Origin: SHZL01 sp963815185
GTDB taxonomy: Bacteria; Pseudomonadota; Gammaproteobacteria; Xanthomonadales; SZUA-36
Assembly: GCA_963815185.1 (NCBI GenBank)
Contig: CAWFGC010000004.1
Span: 777,845 to 841,844, forward strand
Direction of reading: 5' to 3'
DNA: 64,000 bases
The notes beneath the pieces were generated by a model that saw only the letters and a program-made list of their open reading frames with translations, was not told the origin of the DNA and searched no databases. Position numbers and translations under genes: made by a program. Shown here piece after piece: positions 53,945-63,083 of this stretch. Position 1 is the first letter of the stretch, and each line of letters starts with the position of its first letter.

Positions 53945-55057
53945 ATGTTGGTGTTGGCGCATCATGCCTGGTTGGTGTTACCACTTGCCGTCGTGCTGAG
54001 CGCGGCAGTGGCGTCGCTGCTCATCCCTCTGGCGGTGAGGCTGGGTTGGGTGGATCGTCCGGATGCACGCAAGGTACATGAACATGCCACGCCACCGGTA
54101 GGCGGGCTGGCCATTTATGTCACATTGGCAGTGGTAGCGACACTCGCGCCCACACTGGCGTTGCTAACCAAGCCATTTTTAACCTCGCTGTTAGCTGGCG
54201 GCCTGGTGCTCATGATTACCGGCCTCATCGACGACCTGCGTGGATTGAGCGCCTATCTTCGCTTCGCGTTGCAGGTTGTCATCTGTCTTCTGATCATTCA
54301 TTTGACCGGGGTTCGGCTGGATGACTTTGGCCGTTTGTTTTCCGGTAGCGTAGTGCAGCTCGGCTGGCTGGCGGTGCCCATCACAATCTTCGCTGCGATG
54401 GGTGTGATCAATTCCTTCAACCTGATCGATGGCATGGATGGTTTATCCGGGGCGATCTTTCTTGTGGCAGCGGCCGGCATGGCGTTGTTTGCTCAACTGG
54501 CAGGGCAACTGGCGATGCTCTGGTTTTTGCTGATCGCCATATCGGCCGTGCTGGGGTTCATGTTGCTCAACGCCCGTTTTCCATGGAACACGAAGGCGCG
54601 GGTTTTTCTCGGTGATTCGGGTACGCTGGCACTGGGCTTGTTGTTGGCCTGGTGCTTCATCCGCCTGGGTAACGGGGTCGACCGCGCTTTCATGCCGATG
54701 ACGGCCGTATGGCTTTTCGCAGTGCCCCTGCTGGATACGTCAACGCAAATCCGCAGGCGCTGGGGCGAAGGCCGCTCAGCTTTCTCCGCTGATCAGAATC
54801 ACCTGCATCATGCCTTCCTGCGCGCCGGCTACAGCGTAGGCCAGACGTGGACCGCAATCATTCTGCTGGCATTGCTGCTGGCCGGGATCGGCATTGGCTT
54901 CGAGTTGAGCAGGTTACCGGACTGGCTCAGTTTCTATACCTTTATGGTCGTCGCATTCACCTACTACTTCTACCTCAAGTACTGTTGGGCGTCTCAGCGC
55001 TTTCTCGGCCGGCATTTTATCCACCACGATTTCGACATCGAGGAAGCTTACCTTTGA
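53945..55057 (+). CDS. MraY/WecA-family glycosyl-1-phosphate transferase
   Basis: A 370-residue protein with about ten membrane helices. DDxx motifs are ITGLIDDLRGLSA and FNLIDGMDGLSG (the metal/catalytic aspartates), and the NHLHHAFLRAGYS histidine loop is at residue about 283. The family transfers a sugar-1-phosphate (usually GlcNAc) to undecaprenyl phosphate to begin repeat-unit assembly. It starts 27 bases after the O-antigen ligase-like gene. The absence of another initiating transferase in the window suggests this one starts the repeat unit. Confidence 0.9.
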   Translation: MLVLAHHAWLVLPLAVVLSAAVASLLIPLAVRLGWVDRPDARKVHEHATPPVGGLAIYVTLAVVATLAPTLALLTKPFLTSLLAGGLVLMITGLIDDLRGLSAYLRFALQVVICLLIIHLTGVRLDDFGRLFSGSVVQLGWLAVPITIFAAMGVINSFNLIDGMDGLSGAIFLVAAAGMALFAQLAGQLAMLWFLLIAISAVLGFMLLNARFPWNTKARVFLGDSGTLALGLLLAWCFIRLGNGVDRAFMPMTAVWLFAVPLLDTSTQIRRRWGEGRSAFSADQNHLHHAFLRAGYSVGQTWTAIILLALLLAGIGIGFELSRLPDWLSFYTFMVVAFTYYFYLKYCWASQRFLGRHFIHHDFDIEEAYL

Positions 55058-55086
55058 AGTTGCTCGCACGAGCAGGGTCCGGTGCC

Positions 55087-55092
55087 TATAAT
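55087..55092 (+). promoter_or_regulatory. -10 element before the UDP-glucuronate decarboxylase gene
   Basis: TATAAT stands 48 bases before the ATG at 55141, with a Shine-Dalgarno-like ggaaga between. TTGAAG/TTGCTC sequences upstream are not at ideal spacing, so the promoter call rests on the -10 only. Confidence 0.4.
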
Positions 55093-55140
55093 CCGGGAGC
55101 AGTGTGGCCGGGGTAGCCTCAACCATAAAGGAAGAGAAGA

Positions 55141-56120
55141 TGAATCCAGCAACATCCGCAGGAGCGATGGGACCACTCCGTATCATGGTTACCGGCGGCG
55201 CCGGGTTCCTGGGTTCGCACTTGTGCGACCGTCTGTTGACCGCCGGTCACGATGTGCTCTGTGTGGATAATTTCTACACCTCCACGCGGCGCAACATCAC
55301 GCACTTGCTGGAGCACCCCAATTTCGAACTGTTGCGCCATGATGTGACCTTCCCGCTGTATGTCGAGGTTGATCGCATTTATAACCTGGCTTGCCCGGCT
55401 TCGCCGATTCATTACCAGCGTGACCCGGTGCAGACCACCAAGACCTCGTGCATGGTGCGATAAACATGCTGGGCCTGGCCAAGCGCACCCGCGCGCGCAT
55501 ATTGCAGGCTTCCACCAGCGAGATTTACGGCGACCCGGAAATACACCCGCAGCCGGAGAATTATTGGGGAAACGTCAATCCTGATCGGTATCCGGTCCTG
55601 TTACGACGAGGGCAAGCGTTGTGCGGAAACCCTGTTTTTCGATTATTGGCGCCAGCACAAGTTGCCCATCAAAGTGGCACGCATATTCAACACTTATGGC
55701 CCGCGCATGCTGCCGGATGATGGCCGCGTGGTGTCGAATTTCATCGTGCAGGCACTGCGGGGACAGGACATCACGATATACGGTGATGGCAGTCAGACCC
55801 GCTCATTCTGCTATGTGGACGACCTGGTTGAGGGGCTGATGCGTTTGATGGAGAGTGGCAGCGAAGTCACTGGCCCGATCAATTTGGGTAACCCGGGAGA
55901 GTTTTCGATTCAGCAACTCGCGCAAAAAGTAGTGGCATTAACCGGGTCCGCATCGAAAATTGTATATGCGCCATTACCCCAGGACGACCCCACGCAGCGG
56001 CAGCCGGACATATCGAAGGCGAAGGAAATTCTGGGTTGGCAGCCGCTTGTACCTTTGGATGAAGGCCTCAAAGAAACGGTGGAGTTTTTTCGCCAGAGTT
56101 TGGATGGTGTTGCTGGGTGA
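55141..56120 (+). CDS. UDP-glucuronate decarboxylase (two compensating frameshifts)
   Basis: The first frame gives IMVTGGAGFLGSHLCDRLLT, LRHDVTFPLYVEVDRIYNLA and ends after PVQTTKTS. A missing G near 55449 (TCGTGCAT for TCGGTGCAT) shifts to VHGAINMLGLAKRTRARILQ and ASTSEIYGDPEIHPQPENYW, and an extra base near 55582 shifts to IGIRSCYDEGKRCAETLFFD and the remainder. The joined protein (about 326 residues) has the NAD loop, the YDEGKR catalytic YxxxK and the GDGSQTRSFCYVDDLVEG region of UDP-xylose synthases. It supplies UDP-xylose to the polysaccharide. Confidence 0.85.
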
Positions 56121-56168
56121 AACCATCTTCTTGCGATTTTCCCTCTGGATTCCAGTTACCGTCCCACG

Positions 56169-57185
56169 ATGAGTAACAACACGATTCTCGTCACCGGCGG
56201 CGCCGGCTACATCGGCTCCCACACGTGCCTGGAGCTGCTTGAAGCAGGTTATCAGGTCGTCGTCGTCGACAATCTCTCGAACAGCAAAGAGACGGCGCTG
56301 GACAGGGTTAGAGCGATCACCGGCAAACCACTGGAATTCGTGCGCTGTGACATCCTCGACCGTACCGCACTCGACCGGGTCTTCACCGAATACCAGCCCT
56401 CTGCGGTGATCCATTTTGCCGGCCTGAAGGCGGTGGGCGAGTCGGTTGAAAAGCCCTTGCTGTACTATCAGAACAATGTTGCCGGCTCCGCTGCGCTGTT
56501 GGAGGCGATGGCGGCGGCAGGGGTGAAGAACATCGTTTTCAGCTCCTCCTGCACCGTGTATGGTACGCCGGAAACACTGCCGATCCGGGAGGATTTTCCG
56601 CTGCAGGCGGTCAATCCCTATGGCCAGACCAAGCTGACGATCGAGAACATGCTGCGTGACCTTGGTGCGTCCGATGCCGAGTGGAACATTTCCATTCTGC
56701 GCTATTTCAATCCCGTTGGGGCGCACCCCAGCGGCGAAATCGGCGAAGACCCGCTGGGCATTCCCAATAACCTGATGCCCTACATCACCCAGGTGGCGGT
56801 GGGTGAGTTGCGGGAACTGGCGGTGTTCGGCGATGACTACGAACCCCGGACGGCACCTGTATTCGCGATTACATCCACGTGGTCGACCTGGCCAAAGGCC
56901 ACATCAAAGCCTTGCAGAAACTGGCAAAGCAACCGGGCTCTGATGACCCACAACCTGGGCACCGGGCAGGGCTGTTCCGTGCTGGAGGTGATCGAAGGCT
57001 TTCGCGCCGCCACTGGCAAGGACATTCCTTACCGCATCGCCGGCCGCCGGGCCGGCGATGCGCCGGCGGTGTATGCCGATCCCTCACTGGCAGCATCGGA
57101 ACTGGGCTGGAAGGCGCAGCTCGGCATCGAAGCCATGTGCGCCGATGCCTGGCGCTGGCAGCAAAAAAATCCGAAGGGTTATTGA
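56169..57185 (+). CDS. galE: UDP-glucose 4-epimerase (two compensating indels)
   Basis: A 338-residue open frame with TGGAGYIGSHTCLELLEAGY at the NAD site and SSCTVYGTPE plus NPYGQTKL in the active site. Between about 56842 and 56945 the frame reads nonsense (RTAPVFAITSTWSTWPKATS); the next frame gives the conserved PDGTCIRDYIHVVDLAKGHI instead. So one A is missing near 56842 and one base is extra near 56940, and the reading frame recovers afterwards (HNLGTGQGCSVLEVIEGFRA). This is strong internal evidence for sequencing errors. It interconverts UDP-glucose and UDP-galactose. Confidence 0.9.
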   Translation: MSNNTILVTGGAGYIGSHTCLELLEAGYQVVVVDNLSNSKETALDRVRAITGKPLEFVRCDILDRTALDRVFTEYQPSAVIHFAGLKAVGESVEKPLLYYQNNVAGSAALLEAMAAAGVKNIVFSSSCTVYGTPETLPIREDFPLQAVNPYGQTKLTIENMLRDLGASDAEWNISILRYFNPVGAHPSGEIGEDPLGIPNNLMPYITQVAVGELRELAVFGDDYEPRTAPVFAITSTWSTWPKATSKPCRNWQSNRALMTHNLGTGQGCSVLEVIEGFRAATGKDIPYRIAGRRAGDAPAVYADPSLAASELGWKAQLGIEAMCADAWRWQQKNPKGY

Positions 57186-58282
57186 ACACGCTGAACCAGG
57201 TTGTTGACACCTTCCTGTGCCGGGCGCTGCGAGGAGAGCCTGCGCCCTGGACAAAGCTGCGGGACAACGTCCTCCCAAATGAGTTTCAGCTCCGTTGCGA
57301 ACACCATGGCGTAGCGGCGTTGCTGTTTGATGTCTTGCAAGCTCGCGAGGAATGGCAAACCTGGCCAGAAGAGCTCAGAAGATCGTTGGAACTCAGCAGC
57401 AAGTCCGGTATTGCCCAAGACATGCTGCGGGTTCACTACCTGCAGGAAATCGTGCATTATTTCTCGCGTTCCGGGATACGTTTTCTCCTGGTCAAAGGCG
57501 AAGCCTTGGCCCAAACGCATTATCCGGCGCCCGGAACCCGCAAGCGTCGCGACAGTGATATCTTTATTGGCATTGAAGACATTGAAGCGGCAAGGCGAGT
57601 TGTCCTCGATGCCGGCTTGGTAATCCACTCCCCGATCTACAAGACTCATCAGTTCACGGTAAGGCGAACACTTGGACTTGAGGACGGCGTTGATTTCGAT
57701 ATTCATTGGCGTATTTTGAATACATCCCGTTTTGCCAGAGTAATTTCTTTCGACGAGGCATTTGCCACATCAGTCAAACTATCCGGAATACCAGGTGTGA
57801 GAACGCTCAACACCACTCATGCACTGGTGCTCGCCTGCCTGCACCGCGTTGGGAGTGAGCGGCATGACCAGGGCCGGTTGATCTGGATCTGGGATATTCA
57901 TTCGTTGGTAACAGGAATGTCGTATCAGGAGTTGGTTAATTTTGCCCGGTTTGCAGGTAAACGCAATGTGCAGTCAGCATGCCGGAGTGGTTTAAGTCTG
58001 GCTCAAGACTGTTTCGGCACCGTGATACCTGGCGAGGTCCTGTCCGTTCTGGAATCAACCGAACACCCGCACAGATTTGCACATAGTAACCTGGCATTAC
58101 TGATCGATGATTGGAAGCAACTGCCGACATTTGCAGCACGACGGGCGATGCTGAGAGAGCTCTTCCTGCCATCCGGCGAATCACTGCTGCGTAAATACCG
58201 GAAAGAAAACCGGAACTGGCTGCCGCTGCTGTATATCCGTCAGGTCTTCGACGGCCTTGCTCAGCGCTTAACGCTGCGTTGA
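57182..58282 (+). CDS. nucleotidyltransferase-family protein of the lasso-peptide cluster
   Basis: A 366-residue protein from TTG 57182 (overlapping the galE stop); a longer frame is only a shadow of galE. The nucleotidyltransferase core is FLLVKGEALAQTHYPAPGTR (K105, G106) followed by RRDSDIFIG with D124 and D126, then VDFDIHWRILNTS. This fits the uncharacterised nucleotidyltransferase_5 family, which recurs with HPr-kinase-like genes in lasso-peptide clusters. It probably modifies the peptide or its phosphate. It is on the plus strand, convergent with the kinase gene. Confidence 0.8.
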   Translation: MNTLNQVVDTFLCRALRGEPAPWTKLRDNVLPNEFQLRCEHHGVAALLFDVLQAREEWQTWPEELRRSLELSSKSGIAQDMLRVHYLQEIVHYFSRSGIRFLLVKGEALAQTHYPAPGTRKRRDSDIFIGIEDIEAARRVVLDAGLVIHSPIYKTHQFTVRRTLGLEDGVDFDIHWRILNTSRFARVISFDEAFATSVKLSGIPGVRTLNTTHALVLACLHRVGSERHDQGRLIWIWDIHSLVTGMSYQELVNFARFAGKRNVQSACRSGLSLAQDCFGTVIPGEVLSVLESTEHPHRFAHSNLALLIDDWKQLPTFAARRAMLRELFLPSGESLLRKYRKENRNWLPLLYIRQVFDGLAQRLTLR

Positions 58283-58343
58283 CACCCGCTTCAACGGAAC
58301 ACGGTGTACTTCACAAATCAGCTGGAGAGGAGACACCATTAAT

Positions 58344-59249
58344 CTATGTTGTGCTGACTGATAAGTCAGAAATCTCGGTTGCGTGCCGGACCACAGTTTC
58401 GCGCACCTGGGGCAACATCTTATATTGGCGGGGATAGTCCAGCCGAAAAAACATCGGGGTTTTTGCCAGCGCTGAGAGCTGGTCGAAGTGATGCGTCAGC
58501 ATTTCACGCGCTTCGATATCGAGCAGGAAGCAATTCTTGACCAGTCCGATCATCGCATCGCGGCCGCTGATCGGCGCTATCGAAACTGTATCCGTATTGC
58601 TTTCACCCAGAAAATACATGCAACGCAGAGGGCGTGCCACATCGCAGTGTGCTACCTCGTCATCAGCCAGCAGACGCGACTTGGGTGTGTAGGCCACGGG
58701 TGGGGCGGCTTTGGTGGATTCCGGTATCAAGGCCGCGCGCGAGTCGCCCCACAGGCGGATGGATGGATGGCTGGGCTTAATGATATAGCCGCCTTCCTCT
58801 TCGCTCATTTGCAGCCCGTCATCAGTCAGAAAGCGGAATCCGCTGGTGGAAAAACTGGCCGCGAGCGTGGATTTCCCGCGCCCTGACGCACCCAGGAATG
58901 CCACGGCAAAGTTTTCTATTTCAACCGCGCTGGCGTGTAATACCAGCATGAACTGGCGGCTCAGCGCCAGCGGCAGCACCTGATTCAGGTAAAGATGATC
59001 AACGGTTTGGCTTGCAACGTCCCTGGCCGGGTACGCAACCACCGCCTTTCCATCGGGCGAGACCGTGAAGTCGGCCAGGCCGGGGAAGCGCAGCAGGAAG
59101 CCGCTGGTGGTGCGATAAAAGCGGGTCCACACGGTCCCGTCTGCAAGAGTCCATTGCTGGAAAGGTGTTAAGCCTTCGCTCAAATGTTGCTTGAATGGAT
59201 GCAGGTCGGCAGTCACCGATTTCAGAACATGGTTGCGAAGGTCATGCAC
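58344..59249 (-). CDS. HPr-kinase-like enzyme of the lasso-peptide cluster
   Basis: A 301-residue protein with the HPrK/P ATPase fold: HASAVEIENFAVAFLGASGR leads into the P-loop GASGRGKST (120-128), then FLTDDGLQMSEEEGGYIIKP with D143/D144, and AYTPKSRLLADDE. The N-terminal 95 residues are a separate domain. Homologues in lasso clusters (for example that of paeninodin) phosphorylate the peptide. It is the last gene of the minus-strand operon, 121 bases downstream of the precursor gene. Confidence 0.83.
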   Translation of the reverse strand: MHDLRNHVLKSVTADLHPFKQHLSEGLTPFQQWTLADGTVWTRFYRTTSGFLLRFPGLADFTVSPDGKAVVAYPARDVASQTVDHLYLNQVLPLALSRQFMLVLHASAVEIENFAVAFLGASGRGKSTLAASFSTSGFRFLTDDGLQMSEEEGGYIIKPSHPSIRLWGDSRAALIPESTKAAPPVAYTPKSRLLADDEVAHCDVARPLRCMYFLGESNTDTVSIAPISGRDAMIGLVKNCFLLDIEAREMLTHHFDQLSALAKTPMFFRLDYPRQYKMLPQVRETVVRHATEISDLSVSTT

Positions 59250-59308
59250 CTCGCCTGGAGACGTTCACTGATAGCTGGTGCCGGCACTCCCCGCAGCTCA
59301 AGGGATTT

Positions 59309-59325
59309 ATTCCCGTTGCGGGAAT
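59309..59325 (-). other. short hairpin between the precursor and kinase genes
   Basis: ATTCCCG-TTG-CGGGAAT forms a perfect 7-bp stem with a 3-base loop, between the precursor stop (59371) and the kinase start (59249). There is no T-run. It may stabilise or process the precursor transcript, raising precursor over kinase. Confidence 0.5.
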
Positions 59326-59370
59326 TTATCTGTTCAAAGCAAGCAAGGCACTACATCCCGCCTGTGAATT

Positions 59371-59565
59371 TCAACACATCCTACCCTTTGAACCCATTTC
59401 CGGACTGACGTTGCAATTCGGCTCGCCATCATCATGAGAAACTGAGGATCCTGACTGCGTCAGGTCGGCAATTTTCCCAAACGCCTGCAATGAAGGCGCC
59501 TGGTATTTTTTCTTTGCCTTGCCTTCATTACCAGAAACGGGGTAAATCTCAATGTGATCATTCAT
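59371..59565 (-). CDS. lasso-peptide precursor (A protein)
   Basis: A 64-residue peptide. The leader contains the lasso recognition motif YxxPxLxxxGxxxxLT as Y21-P24-L26-G30-L35-T36 (KYQAPSLQAFGKIADLT). The core probably begins at G39 (after LTQS) or at S38 if threonine is at -2: GSSVSHDDGEPNCNVSPEMG continuing SKGRMC. A ring could close from the N-terminus to D45 or D46 (position 7 or 8 counted from G39; 8 or 9 from S38). Two cysteines, C51 and the C-terminal C64, lie in the tail and could form a disulfide. It is encoded 12 bases after the cyclase gene on the same strand. Confidence 0.8.
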   Translation of the reverse strand: MNDHIEIYPVSGNEGKAKKKYQAPSLQAFGKIADLTQSGSSVSHDDGEPNCNVSPEMGSKGRMC

Positions 59566-59577
59566 TAACGCAACCCT

Positions 59578-61400
59578 CTATTTTCTGGGCCAATGATACC
59601 TTACCCAATAGTTCAGCGCCACCGGCGCGACCATGAGCCAACTTGACCACGTCGACTCTTCACCCTCTCCGTCCAGATATTTTTCAAAGGCAGCCAGATA
59701 ACGCTCTTGATCCACAAACACTTCTGCCACCGCATCCAGGTTGGATCTTACCCGGGATTGCCCCACTTTGGATGATAGTTTTGCCCTGAGCAGATCGCCA
59801 ACGGCAGGGGTTTTAGTGCGGGCGAGCACAGGATTGGGAAGCACGTTATGCATTGCCCCGCGCAGTACAGCCTTGTTGCGGGTCATGTAATTCGGCAGTC
59901 CCAGCAAAAATTCAACCAGCCTCACATCGTAGAAGGGGTGCCGCGCCACCACCGGCATTTTCAGTGCCTCATAGGGGACAAACATATGACTTAACCACGA
60001 ACGTCGCAGCTGGCGATAGGCGTCCGACGCGCCGTTCCACTCCCGCCACCACAAATTCCAACGATCTTCAAGATCATTTCCCTTGCAAAATCCGCAGATA
60101 TCCATGCAGGGAAGGGCGGCTGCCAGGACTCCTGCCTGCTCAAGAACGGCATGATCGCTGACCGCAAGCCCATCCCGGCCAGGGTACCTGTAAACTTCAG
60201 ATGCCTGTGTATTTCCTCCATTAACTTGATCAACCTGCCGCCATAGAGCAGATTCTTATGATAAGAACTCGAGCCGGCCAGAGCGGCGTCACCACCGTGC
60301 CCAGTCAGCAGGACACGGGTGCTCATGTCCGTCAGTTGCCTCAACTTCTGGAAGTGCGCAAACAATCTGGGACTGATAAGTGGCTCAGCGGTGCGTATTT
60401 GTGGGGTTTCGAATTGCTCGCACAGTTCACAATCTTCAGGTGCCTGGAAAAAAACCGGTATTTTCAGGTGCGCTGCAACCATTTCTGCATAGAACTTCTC
60501 CCGACTTTCCGGGAATATCTTATGGGATGTATTGGTATGCGCCGTCACGGTGCAATCAGAGCTTGTGTTGACTGCTGCTGCGGCAACGGATGTCGAATCC
60601 AGACCACCGCTCATCTCCACTGCCAAGTGACTGGTGCGAACCCGATCACCTACCGCCTGAAAAAACAGTTCGCGGAACGCCTCGACATAGTCGGAATTGT
60701 TTTTATAGCGCACCTCATGGTTGACCTGCAGTTCCCAATAGGGCTTGATGCAACAATTGCCTTCAGTGACGGTAAGGGCGCTGGCTGCAGGCAAGCGGCG
60801 GATATCGCTGAATATTGAAGCCTCGGCCTCTGTCGGAGTCCCGATCATCAAGAAATCCGCCACGTATCCCTCATCCAGCTTCTGGGATGAGGCAGGGTGT
60901 AGTTGCAGCGCATCCAGATCACTTGCAAACAGCAAGAAACGGTCCTTTTTCAGGTAGAAAAAAGGCCTTACACCGAAATGATCGCGCGCACAGATGAGTT
61001 TCTTGTTATCTCCATCCCACAGTGCAAACGCGAAATCGCCGATCAGGTGGTCCAGAAACGAGTCGCCAAAGGCGTAGTAGGCGTGCAAAATGAGTTCGAC
61101 ATCGGGAACTCCCGCTTTCACCGGCCTGCCCGCTGCACGTAACTGGCCTATCAATTCGCTACGTCCATCGATGCGTGCGTCAGCGGTGATCCAGACGCCA
61201 TCGTCCAGCGAGCAGGGCTGGTGTTCATTTTCGGACTCTGGCGATAGGCGCAGCATGGCGTGGCCGAACCCCACGTGGCCGGCAACCCAGGTACCACAAT
61301 CATCCGGGGCGCGGGCTTTCATGGAGGCCGTCATGCGCTCCAGCAGTGCGCGATCGACCGGCGCGCCGTCGAGATTGAGGATACCGGCAATGCAGCTCAT
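59578..61400 (-). CDS. lasso-peptide cyclase (asparagine-synthetase-like, one frameshift)
   Basis: An asparagine-synthetase-family protein starting MSCIAGILNL, with LAVEMSGGLDSTSVAAAAVN as the ATP loop and VLLTGHGGDAALAGSSS. A missing A at the TTT run 60077-60079 breaks the frame; the product continues as DLEDRWNLWWREWNGASDAY, then PFYDVRLVEFLLGLPNYMTR. The joined length is about 607 residues. In lasso clusters this enzyme (McjC-type) adenylates the ring Asp/Glu and closes the macrolactam. Its position directly upstream of the precursor gene supports this over a sugar-acid role like that at 25594. Confidence 0.85.
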
Positions 61401-61441
61401 GATGAGAGTAATGGCCCGTGGCTAACGTTCATTGCCAATGG

Positions 61442-62572
61442 TTAGTCATTTTTTGCATAACGCAAGGCCAGTCCCTTTACCAGTCGTAATGCATTCTCAA
61501 TGTCGGGAAAGGCCTTCTGGTCCGTCTCGAGCAATACTTGCGCGATCTCCTGATTGCTTCTCCCCGCCTGCATCATCGCCAAGACTCGCAGGATATTTTC
61601 TCCCCGCCCATTGAGACCGGGACTGCAGTCCGGTGCCATTTTGCGCAGGCGGTGCGGTCCATCGGCACGCGCAAGAAAGCTGGAGTGCCGGCGTGTGCCG
61701 GATACCGCCTTGACGGTCCAGGTCCAGTCACCCTTGGCGGGGCGCAACAAACTGATACTGATCTCCTCGCCCGCCTGCAGCAGCAGGGGCGGATCGAGCG
61801 GCAGCAAGGCTGGCGACCAGTGTACCTCGGGGCTGGCCGGGTCGGTACTCAGCCACTGATCATCCAGCCTGATCCTGATCCAGCCAAGCAGGCCGTGGCA
61901 GAGACCGGCACTTTCGATTCGGCAACCTACCGTGCCCTGACAGTCTGCTTGCGAGGAAGTGATCAGGTCCACGCTGGCAAATTCCGCGCCCGTTGCAAGT
62001 CGCTCGGGCGTAAATTCCCCGCGGTTTGGCCAGAGCATTTCATTGGCGGCAAAGCGGCGCGCCGCGGAAACGTCCAAACCAAGGCTCGGTTCGGCCCAGC
62101 GTCCAATGAATTTGGCATGGATTTCAGGTGCTGATACTGGGGCCAGCAGAAGTTCGGCGAAATCCGGCACCATATGTCCGTCGGGTTTGAGATAGCGGTC
62201 GCGGGCGTGGAACAAAGACGGCAGAAGGTCTTCGGTGTACAGCAGATTGCCGGTAAATACAGAAACGATGAGATCGACTTGCTCCGGCAGTTCTACATCC
62301 TCGATGCGGCCTTCCAGGATCTCAATCCTATGTACGAGACTGTTTGCCCGCGCGATTTCCCGTGCAATCTGAACTACAGGCTCGGGTTCGACCAGATAAA
62401 CCCGCCTTGCCCCCGCGGCGGCCGCAACCAGCCCGTGGATGCCCATGCCCGCACCCAGGTCCAGCACCACGGAATCTGGAGTGACAAGCTTGCGGATCGC
62501 TTGTGCATAGAGCGTGTTGCGAACATCGTCGAATACCATCAAGCGGTGTGAGGAAACACTCGAATAGGACAT
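61442..62572 (-). CDS. PRMT-fold methyltransferase of the lasso-peptide cluster
   Basis: A 376-residue protein. SHRLMVFDDVRNTLYAQAI matches the start of protein-arginine-methyltransferase domains and SVVLDLGAGMGIHGLVAAAA is the SAM loop (D38-G44). In the place of the double-E loop it has SVFTGNLLYTEDLLPSLFHA, so the two catalytic glutamates of true PRMTs (SEWMG, YESM) are replaced and arginine methylation is doubtful. The C-terminal 60 residues form a separate helical domain (ENILRVLAMMQAGRSNQEIA). Located between the recognition element and cyclase genes, it may methylate the peptide. Confidence 0.78.
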   Translation of the reverse strand: MSYSSVSSHRLMVFDDVRNTLYAQAIRKLVTPDSVVLDLGAGMGIHGLVAAAAGARRVYLVEPEPVVQIAREIARANSLVHRIEILEGRIEDVELPEQVDLIVSVFTGNLLYTEDLLPSLFHARDRYLKPDGHMVPDFAELLLAPVSAPEIHAKFIGRWAEPSLGLDVSAARRFAANEMLWPNRGEFTPERLATGAEFASVDLITSSQADCQGTVGCRIESAGLCHGLLGWIRIRLDDQWLSTDPASPEVHWSPALLPLDPPLLLQAGEEISISLLRPAKGDWTWTVKAVSGTRRHSSFLARADGPHRLRKMAPDCSPGLNGRGENILRVLAMMQAGRSNQEIAQVLLETDQKAFPDIENALRLVKGLALRYAKND

Positions 62573-62664
62573 CTAATTCCTACTGTTCGAACGCTGAAGT
62601 GCAGCAAAGAAATACTTCGATCCATCGTAGCACAGGCCGCAATTGACGCGGCCTGAGTTTGCGC

Positions 62665-62934
62665 TTATTCAATGCGTGCCAAACCGGCATCAACAAGCTG
62701 CTCGACCAATTTTTCAATGTCTTGTTTAAGTTGATCCGCCCCAACTTCGTATTCGGCTATCAAGACATCACAGGCGGTCTGAAGACCGGGGTTTTCCTGA
62801 AGCAGTTGCCAAAGTCGAACGCCGACCTCATCCAGGCCGAAATATGTGGAACTGGCCAGATCGAGGATGACGCCCTCGCCGCCGATTTCCTGAAACAAAG
62901 CTTCGGGTGAGGTGTATACACGGCGAGTTAACAT
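62665..62934 (-). CDS. PqqD-type RiPP recognition element (lasso B1)
   Basis: An 89-residue PqqD-fold protein from ATG 62934 (MLTRRVYTSPEALFQEIGGE); the longer open frame upstream overlaps the divergent gene and is not used. VILDLASSTYFGLDEVGVRL is the conserved strand pair, followed by VLIAEYEVGADQLKQDIEKL. In lasso systems this protein binds the leader peptide motif YxxPxLxxxG and delivers it to the leader peptidase. It is first in the minus-strand operon. Confidence 0.88.
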   Translation of the reverse strand: MLTRRVYTSPEALFQEIGGEGVILDLASSTYFGLDEVGVRLWQLLQENPGLQTACDVLIAEYEVGADQLKQDIEKLVEQLVDAGLARIE

Positions 62935-63083
62935 CAAGAAGAACCTCTTAATTTCCAGTTCGGGAATTATAAACCAGTGATCTGCTGGATTCCGGGTTTC
63001 TTCCCGTTCTACAGGATGGTTTTGAATGCGCAGGAGAAGTGATAGAGTCGGCAGAATGAGGATTCGCCGGGTTTGATGGTGCT

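Noticed and set aside
24388..58282. Exosortase gene expected with EPS-type MarR regulators
   Set aside because: No protein with the exosortase membrane topology and Cys/Arg/His motifs was found in the window.
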